Source: Chitinophagales bacterium
GTDB lineage: Bacteria > Bacteroidota > Bacteroidia > Chitinophagales > Saprospiraceae
Assembly (NCBI GenBank): GCA_013298445.1
Contig: JAAFHQ010000038.1
Location: 1-15,986 of the forward strand
Reading direction: 5' to 3'
Length of the DNA: 15,986 bases
Below, piece after piece: positions 1 to 6,946 of this stretch (the stretch's first letter is position 1; every line of letters starts with the position of its first letter). The notes under the pieces were generated by a model, which saw only the letters and a program-made list of their open reading frames with translations, did not search any database and was not told the DNA's origin. Made by a program: the position numbers and the translations under genes.

Positions 1-945
1 ATCGACCTGTTTGAGCGGGCAGCACCCAGCGTATGCTACATCACAACTTCGGTGGTGCGCCGCGACTTCTGGACCCGCAACGTGATGGAAATTCCACAGG
101 GATCTGGTTCCGGCTTTGTTTGGGATCGCAATGGACACATCATCACCAACTATCACGTGATTCAGGGGGCCTCTAAAGCCCAGGTTACCCTGGCGGATCG
201 CAGTACCTGGGATGCGGAACTGGTAGGTTCTGCACCTGAAAAAGACCTTGCAGTACTAAAAATCAAAGCGCCCAATAGCAAAATGGTGCCCATCCCGGTG
301 GGTACTTCAGAGGATCTGCGCGTCGGGCAAGCGGTATATGCCATTGGTAACCCCTTTGGTTTGGACCAAACCTTGACCACCGGGATTGTCAGTGCCCTGG
401 GGCGGGAAATTCAAACGGAAAGTGGCTTCCCGGTACGCGATGCCATTCAAACCGATGCCGCCATCAACCCCGGTAACTCTGGCGGGCCTTTGTTGGATTC
501 TTCGGGCCGCCTTATTGGCGTGAATACCGCCATTTACAGCCCATCTGGTGCCTCAGCAGGGATTGGCTTTTCCATCCCCGTTGCGGTGGTGCGTTGGGCT
601 GTACCTGAATTGATCAAGTACGGCAAAATTATGCGCCCCACCATTGGGGTAGAACTACTGGAAACTTCCGATATCAAGCGCAACCAATTGGAAGGGCCTC
701 TGGTCATGGATGTGGTGAAAGGCGGCCCGGCCGCCAATGCGGGACTGCGCCCAACCCGCCGCGACGAATACGGCCGCATCGTTTTGGGCGACATCATCAT
801 GGCCATGAACAACAAACGGATTGCTACCAAAGAGGAGCTCATCCTGGAGTTGGAGAACTATCAGGCTGGGGATGAAGTAACGCTTACGCTGCTGCGGGAT
901 CAACGGGAAGTGAAGGTGAAGGTGCGTTTGGCGGCTTCGAAGTAA
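1..945 (+). CDS. HtrA/DegP-type serine protease, 5'-truncated
   Basis: The reading frame is open through the left edge, so the start and any signal peptide lie outside; 314 codons are visible. It is a trypsin-fold protease of the S1C (HtrA/Deg) family, which degrades or refolds damaged envelope proteins in the periplasm. The catalytic triad is visible in order: His in the TNYHV motif (codon 154-156), Asp in KDLAVL (244-246) and Ser in the GNSGGP motif (478-480). The oxyanion region and the IGNPFG and TTGIVS stretches fit the family. A single PDZ domain fills the last ~100 residues (from about 640 to the stop), so the protein resembles one-PDZ Deg proteases rather than two-PDZ E. coli DegP. 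The gene converges on the M61 peptidase gene, and a long hairpin starts 3 nt after the stop. Family assignment is secure; the specific paralogue (DegP, DegQ or DegS type) is not decided. Confidence 0.93.
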   Translation: MDLFERAAPSVCYITTSVVRRDFWTRNVMEIPQGSGSGFVWDRNGHIITNYHVIQGASKAQVTLADRSTWDAELVGSAPEKDLAVLKIKAPNSKMVPIPVGTSEDLRVGQAVYAIGNPFGLDQTLTTGIVSALGREIQTESGFPVRDAIQTDAAINPGNSGGPLLDSSGRLIGVNTAIYSPSGASAGIGFSIPVAVVRWAVPELIKYGKIMRPTIGVELLETSDIKRNQLEGPLVMDVVKGGPAANAGLRPTRRDEYGRIVLGDIIMAMNNKRIATKEELILELENYQAGDEVTLTLLRDQREVKVKVRLAASK

Positions 946-948
946 TTA

Positions 949-1021
949 TTTTTGCCACAAAGACACAAAGGCACTAAGGCGGCGATGGCTTCTTAGTGCC
1001 TTTGTGTCTTTGTGGCAAAAA
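949..1021. terminator. Long perfect inverted repeat between convergent genes, likely bidirectional terminator
   Basis: Arms 949-978 and 992-1021 are exact reverse complements (30 bp) around a 13-nt loop. The stem begins with a T-run and ends with an A-run, so it reads as a hairpin followed by U-rich RNA on both strands. It fills nearly all of the 78-bp gap between the stop of the protease gene and the stop of the M61 gene. That position fits a shared terminator. The core (GCCACAAAGACACAAAG) looks like a low-complexity intergenic repeat, so it may also be a dispersed element. Confidence 0.7.
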
Positions 1022-1023
1022 AA

Positions 1024-2829
1024 TTAAGGTGAAACCTTCCCATTCACCCAACCCTCATAAATCGCCCGCTGTAATTTCCCCGGATTAGCCAGCGGACTCA
1101 CCTTGAAGGAGCGCTCCTTTTTTTTACCCATAATAAAGCGCAGATAACGCTTTTCCTGCCCTTGCAGCACAATCAACTCGATCTCATCCCCGGCAAACTG
1201 ATCCTTGATCATGTTGGCAAAGGTGAAAGATTTGGCGGGTTCATTGTACACTTCCAGGATGAAATTGCGGCGACGCAGCCCGGCTTTCCAGGCTGGTGAA
1301 TCGTATTCCACGGCAGTAACCACGGTACTGTCTTTCGCCACTCGGGTAGTCAGCCCCAACCAGGCACCGGGCACTGCTTTCGGTTCAAGGTCGATGTGTA
1401 GCCCCGCATAATCGAGGTACTTGGTGTAATTCAGTTCTGTAACAGAGTTGACGTATTTAAACTCGGCTTCGAGCGAGGCTCCGGCAACGTTTTCGCATAC
1501 CTGTCGGAATTCAACTTCTGTAAATCCTCTTTGCTGTTTCAGGTAATACTCCTGGTACAGGGTGCGCATTACATCATCCAGCGATTTTTTGTTTTGAGTC
1601 AAATGCCGGATTCGCAAATCAAACAACCAGCCTACCACCGGGCCTTTGTCGTAATAGGAAATGGTTTTGTTGACTTCATCATCCCTGCGACCAAAGGGCC
1701 CATCACTCCAGGTTTCATAACTGGCCTGTACCAGGTTTTGATACAAACGTCCTGGTTTGTCCTCAAATGCCCGGATATTGTTGCGAAAAGCCTCCAATAA
1801 TTCTTCATCGCTGCACAAACCGGCCCGGCGCAGCAGCAAATATTCGTAATACACGGTTAAACCTTCTGAAATCCACAACTGATTGGTACGACTACCTTCA
1901 TCGTAATTAAAAGGCCCTAATTCAATGGGCCGGATACGTTTGACATTATAGTGGTGAAAATATTCATGGGCTAAAAAAAACAAGGTGCGCAGGCGGCTTT
2001 GAGGATTGTTTTGGCTTTCCCCCGTAAAGGAAAATGTGGTTGAATTCAGGTGTTCAATCCCCCCGGCACCTGGGCCAATGGCAATAAAAGTGTAATCTTT
2101 GTAAGGAACGTCTCCAATTAGATCAGCAGCAGCTTGTACGATTTTTTGCAAGTCGGACATGAATTGAAGCTTATCAAACTGTCCGAGTTTTAGTCCGATA
2201 AAGCGGTGTTTTTTTCCAGCTACCTCAAATGCGGGAAGTTCTTCCAAATTGCCGACCAGCAAGGGACTATCGTACAAAACATCATAATTTGGTGCCAAAA
2301 AAGTATATGCCTCTTTCGGTATTGCTTCCAGTCCGGTAGCTACCTGTTTCCAGGCAGAAAAGGGTAGTACCTGTATTTTTGAGGCATGGTTTAAATGCCC
2401 ATTTGGATACATAAATACGCCCCCGGGTAAAATATAGCCCCGTTCTTCATCCAGATAGGGCGTAGCTACAAAGGAGCGCTGGGTTTTTACGGCATAGCTC
2501 AATACGATGCCCCGTTTCGGATGAGGGATCACCCGCCAGGTATTGTCATTGGTTTTTTCCCATTTTAAAGCTTTGCCTTTGGAGTCAAAAGCCTGAAATT
2601 GATCAACATACTGGGCAAAATCCAATCGCTGGTAGTACCCTGGGGTCCAAACTGGCATTTTGAAATCAATACTGGATTCGCTGAAATTTTTGCATTCCAT
2701 TTTTACCTGAAAAGTATGTGTGGCAGGTTGATCCATCGAAATGTGGAAGTGGATCGAACTTGGGCCCGCCCAAACACAGGTACAAGCGCACAACAGCAGG
2801 ACATAAAAACTGCAAATAATAGATTTCAT
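1024..2829 (-). CDS. M61-family metallopeptidase with PDZ domain
   Basis: This 601-residue protein matches M61 (glycyl aminopeptidase-like) architecture and usual length: an N-terminal beta domain, a thermolysin-like catalytic domain and a C-terminal PDZ domain. The zinc motif HEYFH lies at residues 288-292 and is followed by NVKRIRP, a family signature. Glu322 in the WISEGLTVYYEY stretch is the likely third zinc ligand. The PDZ domain covers roughly residues 483-580. I chose the start at 2829 because it begins a clean signal peptide (MKSIICSFY, then a hydrophobic core, ending VWA-G), so export is likely. An upstream in-frame start at 2904 would bury this signal behind 25 residues. A TAnnTTTG-like element lies on this strand at 2932-2939, but I see no matching -33 element. 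The gene is divergent from the T9SS-cargo gene and convergent with the HtrA protease gene. The substrate is unknown. Confidence 0.92.
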   Translation of the reverse strand: MKSIICSFYVLLLCACTCVWAGPSSIHFHISMDQPATHTFQVKMECKNFSESSIDFKMPVWTPGYYQRLDFAQYVDQFQAFDSKGKALKWEKTNDNTWRVIPHPKRGIVLSYAVKTQRSFVATPYLDEERGYILPGGVFMYPNGHLNHASKIQVLPFSAWKQVATGLEAIPKEAYTFLAPNYDVLYDSPLLVGNLEELPAFEVAGKKHRFIGLKLGQFDKLQFMSDLQKIVQAAADLIGDVPYKDYTFIAIGPGAGGIEHLNSTTFSFTGESQNNPQSRLRTLFFLAHEYFHHYNVKRIRPIELGPFNYDEGSRTNQLWISEGLTVYYEYLLLRRAGLCSDEELLEAFRNNIRAFEDKPGRLYQNLVQASYETWSDGPFGRRDDEVNKTISYYDKGPVVGWLFDLRIRHLTQNKKSLDDVMRTLYQEYYLKQQRGFTEVEFRQVCENVAGASLEAEFKYVNSVTELNYTKYLDYAGLHIDLEPKAVPGAWLGLTTRVAKDSTVVTAVEYDSPAWKAGLRRRNFILEVYNEPAKSFTFANMIKDQFAGDEIELIVLQGQEKRYLRFIMGKKKERSFKVSPLANPGKLQRAIYEGWVNGKVSP

Positions 2830-3090
2830 TGGTATAAATTGTAGTGTTTGTGGGTACAAATAAAAACCCAGGTACTTATAAAAAGACAAGCCATTTAGAC
2901 TCAACTAGATCCCTGTGGTAAATCCTACGACCAAATTTAACATTCCTGAACATCAGTTTACCCATTTCCCAATTATTCTGCTATCTTAAATGCTTGTTTA
3001 GACAAGCCCTAAAATGGTCAATATGTGTAACCTAAATTAACAGAGTAAAAACCGATTGTGCACCTGTTGCACATTCATGACCAACCGCCT
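2830..3090. other. Divergent intergenic spacer with a small palindrome
   Basis: This 261-bp spacer separates two divergent genes and should hold promoters for both, but I find no convincing -33/-7 pair on either strand. The one -7-like match is TAAATTTG on the minus strand (2932-2939), which would give the M61 gene a leader of roughly 100 nt. A small palindrome, GCTTGT-TTAG-ACAAGC, lies at 2992-3007. Its arms recur in the hairpin at the murE stop. A shorter stem (GTGCA/TGCAC) lies at 3058-3072, just before the cargo gene. Confidence 0.4.
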
Positions 3091-4689
3091 ATGAGACTGC
3101 TTTTACTTACTCTTGGATTGACCCTTTTGACAATCGGGTCTTTGTCGGCACAAAATGGCCGGACTGAAATTTGCAACAATGCTATTGATGATGATGGTGA
3201 TGGATTCATCGATCTCAACGATACCACTGATTGCAAATGTAAGGTGATCGAACCTGTTTCGTTGATTCCCAATCCTTCTTTTGAAGATTACAATTGTTGT
3301 CCAACTGATCGCTCCCAACTCAATTGTGCAGTTACCTGGATTCAGGCCTCAGAAGCGACCACCGATTACATGCACAATTGTGGCTGGACTGGGCGTTCCA
3401 ATCTTCCTGCGCCTACTCCTTTCCCCGATGGAGAGGCCATAGTTGGTTTTCGCAATGGAACCTTTGGTCAACAAAACTCAAATCCGCAGTGGAAAGAATA
3501 CACCGGAGCTTGTCTGTTGGGGCCACTCAAGGCCAATACTGCCTATCGCTTCAAATTTTGGATCGGTTTTACCCATGCGATCAACTCCCCACCGATGGAT
3601 GTGGTGTTTTATGGTACACCGGATTGCAAATATCTGCCTTTTGGCAAAGGGAACGAACGTTATGGTTGCCCCATGAATGGCCCTGGTTGGGTAGAATTAG
3701 GTCGAGTATCGGTGGGTGGGGTCAATGAATGGAAACAATACGAAATAAATATTACCCCGAAAGAAGACATTAAAGCCATTGCCATTGGGCCTGATTGTAC
3801 AGAAATCAGCTGGACCACGGATACTTATTACTTTTTTGACAACCTCATTCTGGACGAGCGGATCAATTTTGAATACGTCATCTCACCCAAAAACCACCCT
3901 TGCAATGACAAGCACATTCTCAGTGTACCCACCATCAATGGTTATACTTACCAATGGTACAAGGAAGGGATCGCACTGCTGGGAGAAACTGAACCAGAGC
4001 TGCTGGTAACCAAAGGAGAAGGCGCTTATCAAGTGCAGATTGAATCCTCCAATGATTGTCGCATTACCTCGGTTTACCACCACGAAATTCCCGTGGACGA
4101 AACGGCCGTAACCCACAAGATTTGCCCGGGAGCATCTTTTCGATTTAAAAACAGCACAATTAACAGGCAAGGTGTTTATGTGGAAACTTTTAAATCCATT
4201 TACAATTGCGATAGCATTGTTACACTAACCCTTAATCTTGAAGACGACTTGATCGATTCGGTGCAAACCCGGATTCTCGAAGGTGATTTTGTGGCTATTG
4301 GGGGTATCCACCAAATTCGTACACCAGGACGTTATGCTTTAAAGGTCACTTCAACACTGGGCTGCGATAGCACCGTTTACCTCGATATTGATTACCTTAA
4401 AATATACATGCCTACCGCTTTCTCACCCAACGACGATGGGGTAAATGATAGCTTTGGCCTTTTTGCGAACTCCTCTGAACTGACCATTGTTTCACTTCGA
4501 GTATTTGATCGCTGGGGTGAACAAGTGTTCAGCGCCCGGGATTCGTCTTCTGAAGCACCAACAACCCAATGGGATGGCACCTCCCGAGGCAAACCTGTTC
4601 CTGAAGGCTTGTACGTCTATGTTGTCAACGTCGTGTTGAAAAATGGACGTGAACAGACCCGTTACGGAGAAGTACAATTAGTGCGGTAA
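3091..4689 (+). CDS. Secreted T9SS-cargo protein with gliding motility-associated C-terminal (CHU_C) domain
   Basis: This 532-residue protein is of unknown specific function. The start at 3091 gives a clear signal peptide (MRLLLLTLG, hydrophobic core, ending SLSAQ). An in-frame GTG at 3058 would only add 11 residues in front of it. In order it has an acidic NNAIDDDGDGFID stretch (about 26-45) typical of calcium-binding segments in secreted Bacteroidota proteins. A cysteine-containing jelly-roll-like region beginning PNPSFEDYNCC runs to about residue 255. An Ig-like stretch (YQWYKEG) and two CDS-containing beta repeats (NCDS at 372-375, GCDS at 424-427) follow. The C-terminal domain (about 438-532) starts MPTAFSPNDDGVND and ends with EGLYVYVV and a short basic tail. 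It matches the domain that directs type B substrates through the type IX secretion system. An adhesin or surface carbohydrate-binding role is inference. Confidence 0.88.
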   Translation: MRLLLLTLGLTLLTIGSLSAQNGRTEICNNAIDDDGDGFIDLNDTTDCKCKVIEPVSLIPNPSFEDYNCCPTDRSQLNCAVTWIQASEATTDYMHNCGWTGRSNLPAPTPFPDGEAIVGFRNGTFGQQNSNPQWKEYTGACLLGPLKANTAYRFKFWIGFTHAINSPPMDVVFYGTPDCKYLPFGKGNERYGCPMNGPGWVELGRVSVGGVNEWKQYEINITPKEDIKAIAIGPDCTEISWTTDTYYFFDNLILDERINFEYVISPKNHPCNDKHILSVPTINGYTYQWYKEGIALLGETEPELLVTKGEGAYQVQIESSNDCRITSVYHHEIPVDETAVTHKICPGASFRFKNSTINRQGVYVETFKSIYNCDSIVTLTLNLEDDLIDSVQTRILEGDFVAIGGIHQIRTPGRYALKVTSTLGCDSTVYLDIDYLKIYMPTAFSPNDDGVNDSFGLFANSSELTIVSLRVFDRWGEQVFSARDSSSEAPTTQWDGTSRGKPVPEGLYVYVVNVVLKNGREQTRYGEVQLVR

Positions 4690-4808
4690 AAAAAAGTTTA
4701 AAATAGTTTTTTAAATCTAAAAAATGTTTATTTTTGTATTGAATGATACGAAGCACACTTCTATTGTACACCTTATGGGCCAAAATGAATCCAAATCGCA
4801 TTTTTGTG

Positions 4809-4823
4809 CCCACTTTTTCCCAC
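4809..4823 (-). promoter_or_regulatory. Reverse-oriented pair of MraZ-like boxes
   Basis: The plus strand reads CCCAC-TTTTT-CCCAC, which on the minus strand is two exact GTGGG boxes separated by 5 nt. This has the pitch known for E. coli MraZ sites (TGGGN repeats with 5-nt spacers). It lies about 90 nt upstream of, and opposite in orientation to, the main box cluster. That MraZ binds it is inference. Confidence 0.5.
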
Positions 4824-4913
4824 AGTAGATCAACCTTGTTTTGCTTGAATTTGTAATCAAAAAAGGTATTTGTGTAATTATGTTAGTGATATTGTGAGTT
4901 TTGAAACAGGAGA

Positions 4914-4971
4914 GTGGGAAAAAAGTTGGAAAATTTGGTTAAAAAAGTGGGTAAAAGTGGAAATTTGTGGA
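4914..4971 (+). promoter_or_regulatory. MraZ operator: direct GTGG(G/A) boxes upstream of mraZ
   Basis: Three boxes lie in exact 10-nt phase: GTGGG at 4947-4951, GTGGA at 4957-4961 and GTGGA at 4967-4971, each separated by 5 A/T-rich bases. Three looser copies precede them: GTGGG at 4914, GTTGG at 4925 and TTTGG at 4934. E. coli MraZ is known to bind three or more TGGGN direct repeats with 5-nt spacers upstream of its own gene and repress it. The same geometry here, ending 9 nt before the candidate -7 element, supports an autorepression operator. Confidence 0.72.
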
Positions 4972-4980
4972 AAATGTCCG

Positions 4981-4988
4981 TAGTTTTG
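4981..4988 (+). promoter_or_regulatory. Candidate -7 element of the mraZ promoter
   Basis: TAGTTTTG matches the Bacteroidota -7 consensus TAnnTTTG exactly and lies 28 nt before the mraZ ATG, which predicts a leader of about 20 nt. A good -33 TTG at the usual distance is missing. The nearest equivalent is the GTG inside the middle MraZ box (4957-4959), so box and promoter would overlap. Confidence 0.45.
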
Positions 4989-5005
4989 GACACACAAACC
5001 TTCTA

Positions 5006-5011
5006 AAGGTG
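5006..5011 (+). promoter_or_regulatory. Ribosome binding site of mraZ
   Basis: AAGGTG lies 5 nt before the ATG at 5017 and is close to the Shine-Dalgarno consensus. It is one of only two convincing ribosome sites in the cluster and supports the chosen mraZ start. Confidence 0.6.
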
Positions 5012-5016
5012 TATCC

Positions 5017-5463
5017 ATGCGTAAACTATTGGGCGAATTCGAATGCAAGATCGACGAAAAAGGTCGAATGCGTTTGCCCAGCGGGTTGATCAGTCAACTC
5101 GGTGAGCGCGAAGCCTACACCTTTGTGATGAACCGGGGCTTTGAGAAATGTCTCATGCTGTATCCCCGAGAAGTATGGGACAAAATCACCGAAGAAATTG
5201 ACCAACTGAACTATTACGATCAGGAAAGTCGTGCTTTCCAACGCTATTTCTACCGTGGTGCTCAAGAATTGACGATGGATGACAACCTGCGCATCCTGCT
5301 CAATAAGCGCCTCCTGGAATACGCGGGTATCGAAAAGGAAGTCATTCTGATGGCTTACAACGATAGGGTAGAGGTTTGGTCAAAAGAGCGTTACGATGAG
5401 ATGTTGGACGAAGAACCTGCAGATTTCTCAGGCCTTGCCCAACGCGTAATGAGCCCGAGATAG
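5017..5463 (+). CDS. mraZ: Transcriptional regulator MraZ
   Basis: The protein has 148 residues, close to the 152 of E. coli MraZ. It contains two SpoVT/AbrB-like swapped-hairpin halves, each with the family DxxxR signature: D13-R17 (DEKGR) and D88-R92 (DDNLR). MraZ forms ring oligomers that bind repeated boxes before its own gene and represses the division cluster. The boxes at 4914-4971 fit this. It is the first gene of the cluster. The 209-bp gap to rsmH is unusually long and filled with repeats (5464-5656), so expression of the downstream genes may be partly uncoupled from mraZ. Confidence 0.97.
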   Translation: MRKLLGEFECKIDEKGRMRLPSGLISQLGEREAYTFVMNRGFEKCLMLYPREVWDKITEEIDQLNYYDQESRAFQRYFYRGAQELTMDDNLRILLNKRLLEYAGIEKEVILMAYNDRVEVWSKERYDEMLDEEPADFSGLAQRVMSPR

Positions 5464-5500
5464 GGTGTGGGTGTGAAAGTGTGATGGTGTGGGTGTGATG
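5464..5500. repeat. GT-rich imperfect tandem repeat at the mraZ stop
   Basis: GGTGTGGGTGTGA occurs at 5464-5476 and again at 5486-5498, offset by 22 nt, and the bases between are also GT-rich. The repeat begins immediately after the mraZ stop. It contains two GTGGG words, but they are 22 nt apart and do not have the 10-nt MraZ pitch. Confidence 0.7.
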
Positions 5501-5523
5501 GAGCCCTGATTTGAAAAGCTTAC

Positions 5524-5656
5524 GCACCCTACGGATTCATCCGTGGGAGCGCATATACAAAAACAGCCCACGAATTGATTCGTGGGAAAGCACCCCACGG
5601 ATTCATCCGTGGGAGCGCATAATACAACCCCAACCCACGAATTTATTCGTGGGATA
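5524..5656. repeat. Duplicated palindrome-pair repeat (four hairpins, A-B-A-B)
   Basis: There are four 20-nt palindromes, each two 9-nt arms around a 2-nt centre, at 5528-5547, 5567-5586, 5594-5613 and 5634-5653. Types alternate: A has stems with CACGGAT/ATCCGTG, B has CACGAAT/ATTCGTG. The A-B pair is a tandem unit of about 66 bp (5524-5589, then 5590-5656). Both A copies are followed by GGGAGCGCATA. The first A copy carries a T in its left arm where the others have C, leaving a G-U pair. The array sits between mraZ and rsmH, probably inside the transcript. It looks like a REP-type intergenic palindrome family rather than a site specific to this operon. Confidence 0.85.
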
Positions 5657-5672
5657 GGAAGAGAGAGAGCAT

Positions 5673-6572
5673 ATGGAATACCACAATCCAGTCTTAGCTA
5701 CCGAAGCCATCGAGGCCCTAAACCTTCAAACATCCGGCACCTATGTCGATGCAACTTTTGGAGGAGGCGGGCACGCTCGCCTAATTTTGCAAGCACTCGG
5801 AGAACAAGGCCGCTTGATTGGATTTGACCAGGATGAAGACGCACAACGCAATACTTTGGATGACCCAAGATTTACGTTTGTGCCCCACAATTTCCGCTTC
5901 TTGCGCCGCTTCTTGCGTTTACACGGAGCAGAACAAGTGGATGGAATCCTGGCCGATTTGGGGGTGTCCTCACATCAATTGAACGAAGCCGAACGAGGCT
6001 TTTCTTTTCGTTTTGACACCAAGCTAGACATGCGCATGAACCAACAAGGGGAGCGCAGTGCCGCCGATGTGTTGGCCACTTATACCGAAGCCGAACTGCA
6101 AAACATGTTTGGCACTTTAGGTGAAGTGCGCAATGCCCGCACCCTGGCCCAAGCCATTGTACGCGAACGCCAGGTGCGCCCGCTGCGTAGCATTGGTGAC
6201 TTGTTGGCGTTATTGGATCCTTTGGTGCGTGGACAACGCAATCGTTACCTCGCTCAGGTGTTTCAAGCGCTGCGTATGGAGGTGAATGACGAAGTAGGTG
6301 CCTTGCGCGATTTTTTAGAACAATCACTCCAGGTACTAAAACCCGGAGGCCGATTGGTTGTAATAGCCTATCACTCCATTGAAGACCGCATGGTGAAAAA
6401 TTGCATCAAAACGGGCAATGTAGATGGGCAAATGGAACAAGACTTTTATGGCAACATTGCCCGGCCTTTCGAGGTGCTGAGCAAAAAAGCCATCTTGCCT
6501 TCCGAGGCAGAAATAAAAGAAAACCCGCGCTCGCGTAGCGCAAAAATGCGGGTAGCCGCGAAAAACGAATAA
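5673..6572 (+). CDS. rsmH: 16S rRNA (cytosine(1402)-N(4))-methyltransferase RsmH
   Basis: RsmH (formerly MraW) uses S-adenosylmethionine to methylate N4 of C1402 in the 16S rRNA decoding centre; it is a cytoplasmic enzyme. The 299-residue length is near the 313 of the E. coli protein. The SAM-binding segment ATFGGGGH is at residues 27-34, and ADLGVSS at 94-100 is the conserved follow-on motif. FQALRMEVN, LKPGGRLVVIAYHSIEDR and the C-terminal SAKMRVA are further family signatures. An AGGAAG-like ribosome site lies about 10 nt before the ATG and supports this start. The stop is followed after one base by the next gene's ATG, so the two are translated from one message. Confidence 0.97.
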   Translation: MEYHNPVLATEAIEALNLQTSGTYVDATFGGGGHARLILQALGEQGRLIGFDQDEDAQRNTLDDPRFTFVPHNFRFLRRFLRLHGAEQVDGILADLGVSSHQLNEAERGFSFRFDTKLDMRMNQQGERSAADVLATYTEAELQNMFGTLGEVRNARTLAQAIVRERQVRPLRSIGDLLALLDPLVRGQRNRYLAQVFQALRMEVNDEVGALRDFLEQSLQVLKPGGRLVVIAYHSIEDRMVKNCIKTGNVDGQMEQDFYGNIARPFEVLSKKAILPSEAEIKENPRSRSAKMRVAAKNE

Positions 6573-6573
6573 A

Positions 6574-6903
6574 ATGGCAAAAAAATCAGGCATCGGACAA
6601 TACTTTGAGCTTGGCTTCCTCACCTCGGAACTCATCCTCAAAAACCTGTCTTTTGTCTTGTTTTTGGGCTTTTTGGCGGTGATCTACATTGCCAATTCCC
6701 GCTTTGCTGAAAAAAACGTACGTCACATCCAACAGTTGCAACGCGAATTGCGCGAACTGCGCTGGCAATACATGACCCTGGAATCAGAAAACATGTACAA
6801 CAGCCGCCAGTCCGAGTTAGCAGAGCAACTCAAGGATGAAAACTTTGAAGCGTTTGGGACGCAGCCAAAACGCATAGTAGTGCAAGACAAAAACGATTAT
6901 TAA
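6574..6903 (+). CDS. ftsL: FtsL-like divisome protein
   Basis: This 109-residue bitopic protein has a short cytoplasmic N terminus, one membrane span (about 25-41, LSFVLFLGFLAVIYIA) and a helical, coiled-coil-like periplasmic stretch (about 46-90, rich in Gln, Leu, Glu and Arg). That topology, its length and its position between rsmH and ftsI match FtsL, which together with FtsB and FtsQ recruits and activates the FtsW-FtsI synthase. Sequence in this family is very weakly conserved, so the name rests mainly on topology and synteny. It begins one base after the rsmH stop, indicating translational coupling. Confidence 0.8.
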   Translation: MAKKSGIGQYFELGFLTSELILKNLSFVLFLGFLAVIYIANSRFAEKNVRHIQQLQRELRELRWQYMTLESENMYNSRQSELAEQLKDENFEAFGTQPKRIVVQDKNDY

Positions 6904-6909
6904 TCTTTG

Positions 6910-6934
6910 ATTGTTGGGCGTCGCTTCCCACAAT
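6910..6934 (+). other. Weak hairpin in the ftsL-ftsI gap
   Basis: ATTG-T-TGGG (6910-6918) can pair with CCCACAAT (6927-6934), giving 8 base pairs with one bulged T and an 8-nt loop, 12 nt before the ftsI ATG. It could influence ftsI translation or be chance. The gap holds no obvious ribosome binding site. Confidence 0.25.
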
Positions 6935-6946
6935 TGACAAAACAAA

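Larger units (their letters stand above)
4690..5016. promoter_or_regulatory. 327-bp non-coding leader of the division cluster
   Basis: No gene is supported here. It starts with an A/T-rich run after the cargo gene stop, without a GC-rich hairpin, so no clear terminator is seen. A lone TAnnTTTG match (TATTTTTG) lies at 4729-4736. Two GTGGG boxes in reverse orientation lie at 4809-4823, and a cluster of GTGG boxes lies at 4914-4971. A candidate -7 element follows at 4981-4988 and a ribosome site at 5006-5011. These are listed separately. Confidence 0.65.

Noticed and set aside
4625..4813. Minus-strand 62-codon frame starting in the mraZ leader
   Set aside because: It has a GTG start inside a GTGGG box, overlaps the 3' end of the cargo gene, and has no ribosome site or recognisable product.
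4775..4828. Possible 17-codon leader peptide on the plus strand
   Set aside because: It has no ribosome binding site and no attenuator-like codon run, and it overlaps the reverse box pair; it is most likely chance.
5543..5653. GTGGG words in the palindrome array as MraZ boxes
   Set aside because: Each GTGGG is part of a palindrome arm and the spacing (27-40 nt) lacks the 10-nt pitch; the stem explains the word.
5524..5656. CRISPR array
   Set aside because: Palindromes of 20 nt with spacers of only about 7-20 nt and duplicated spacer sequence do not fit a CRISPR; there are no cas genes.
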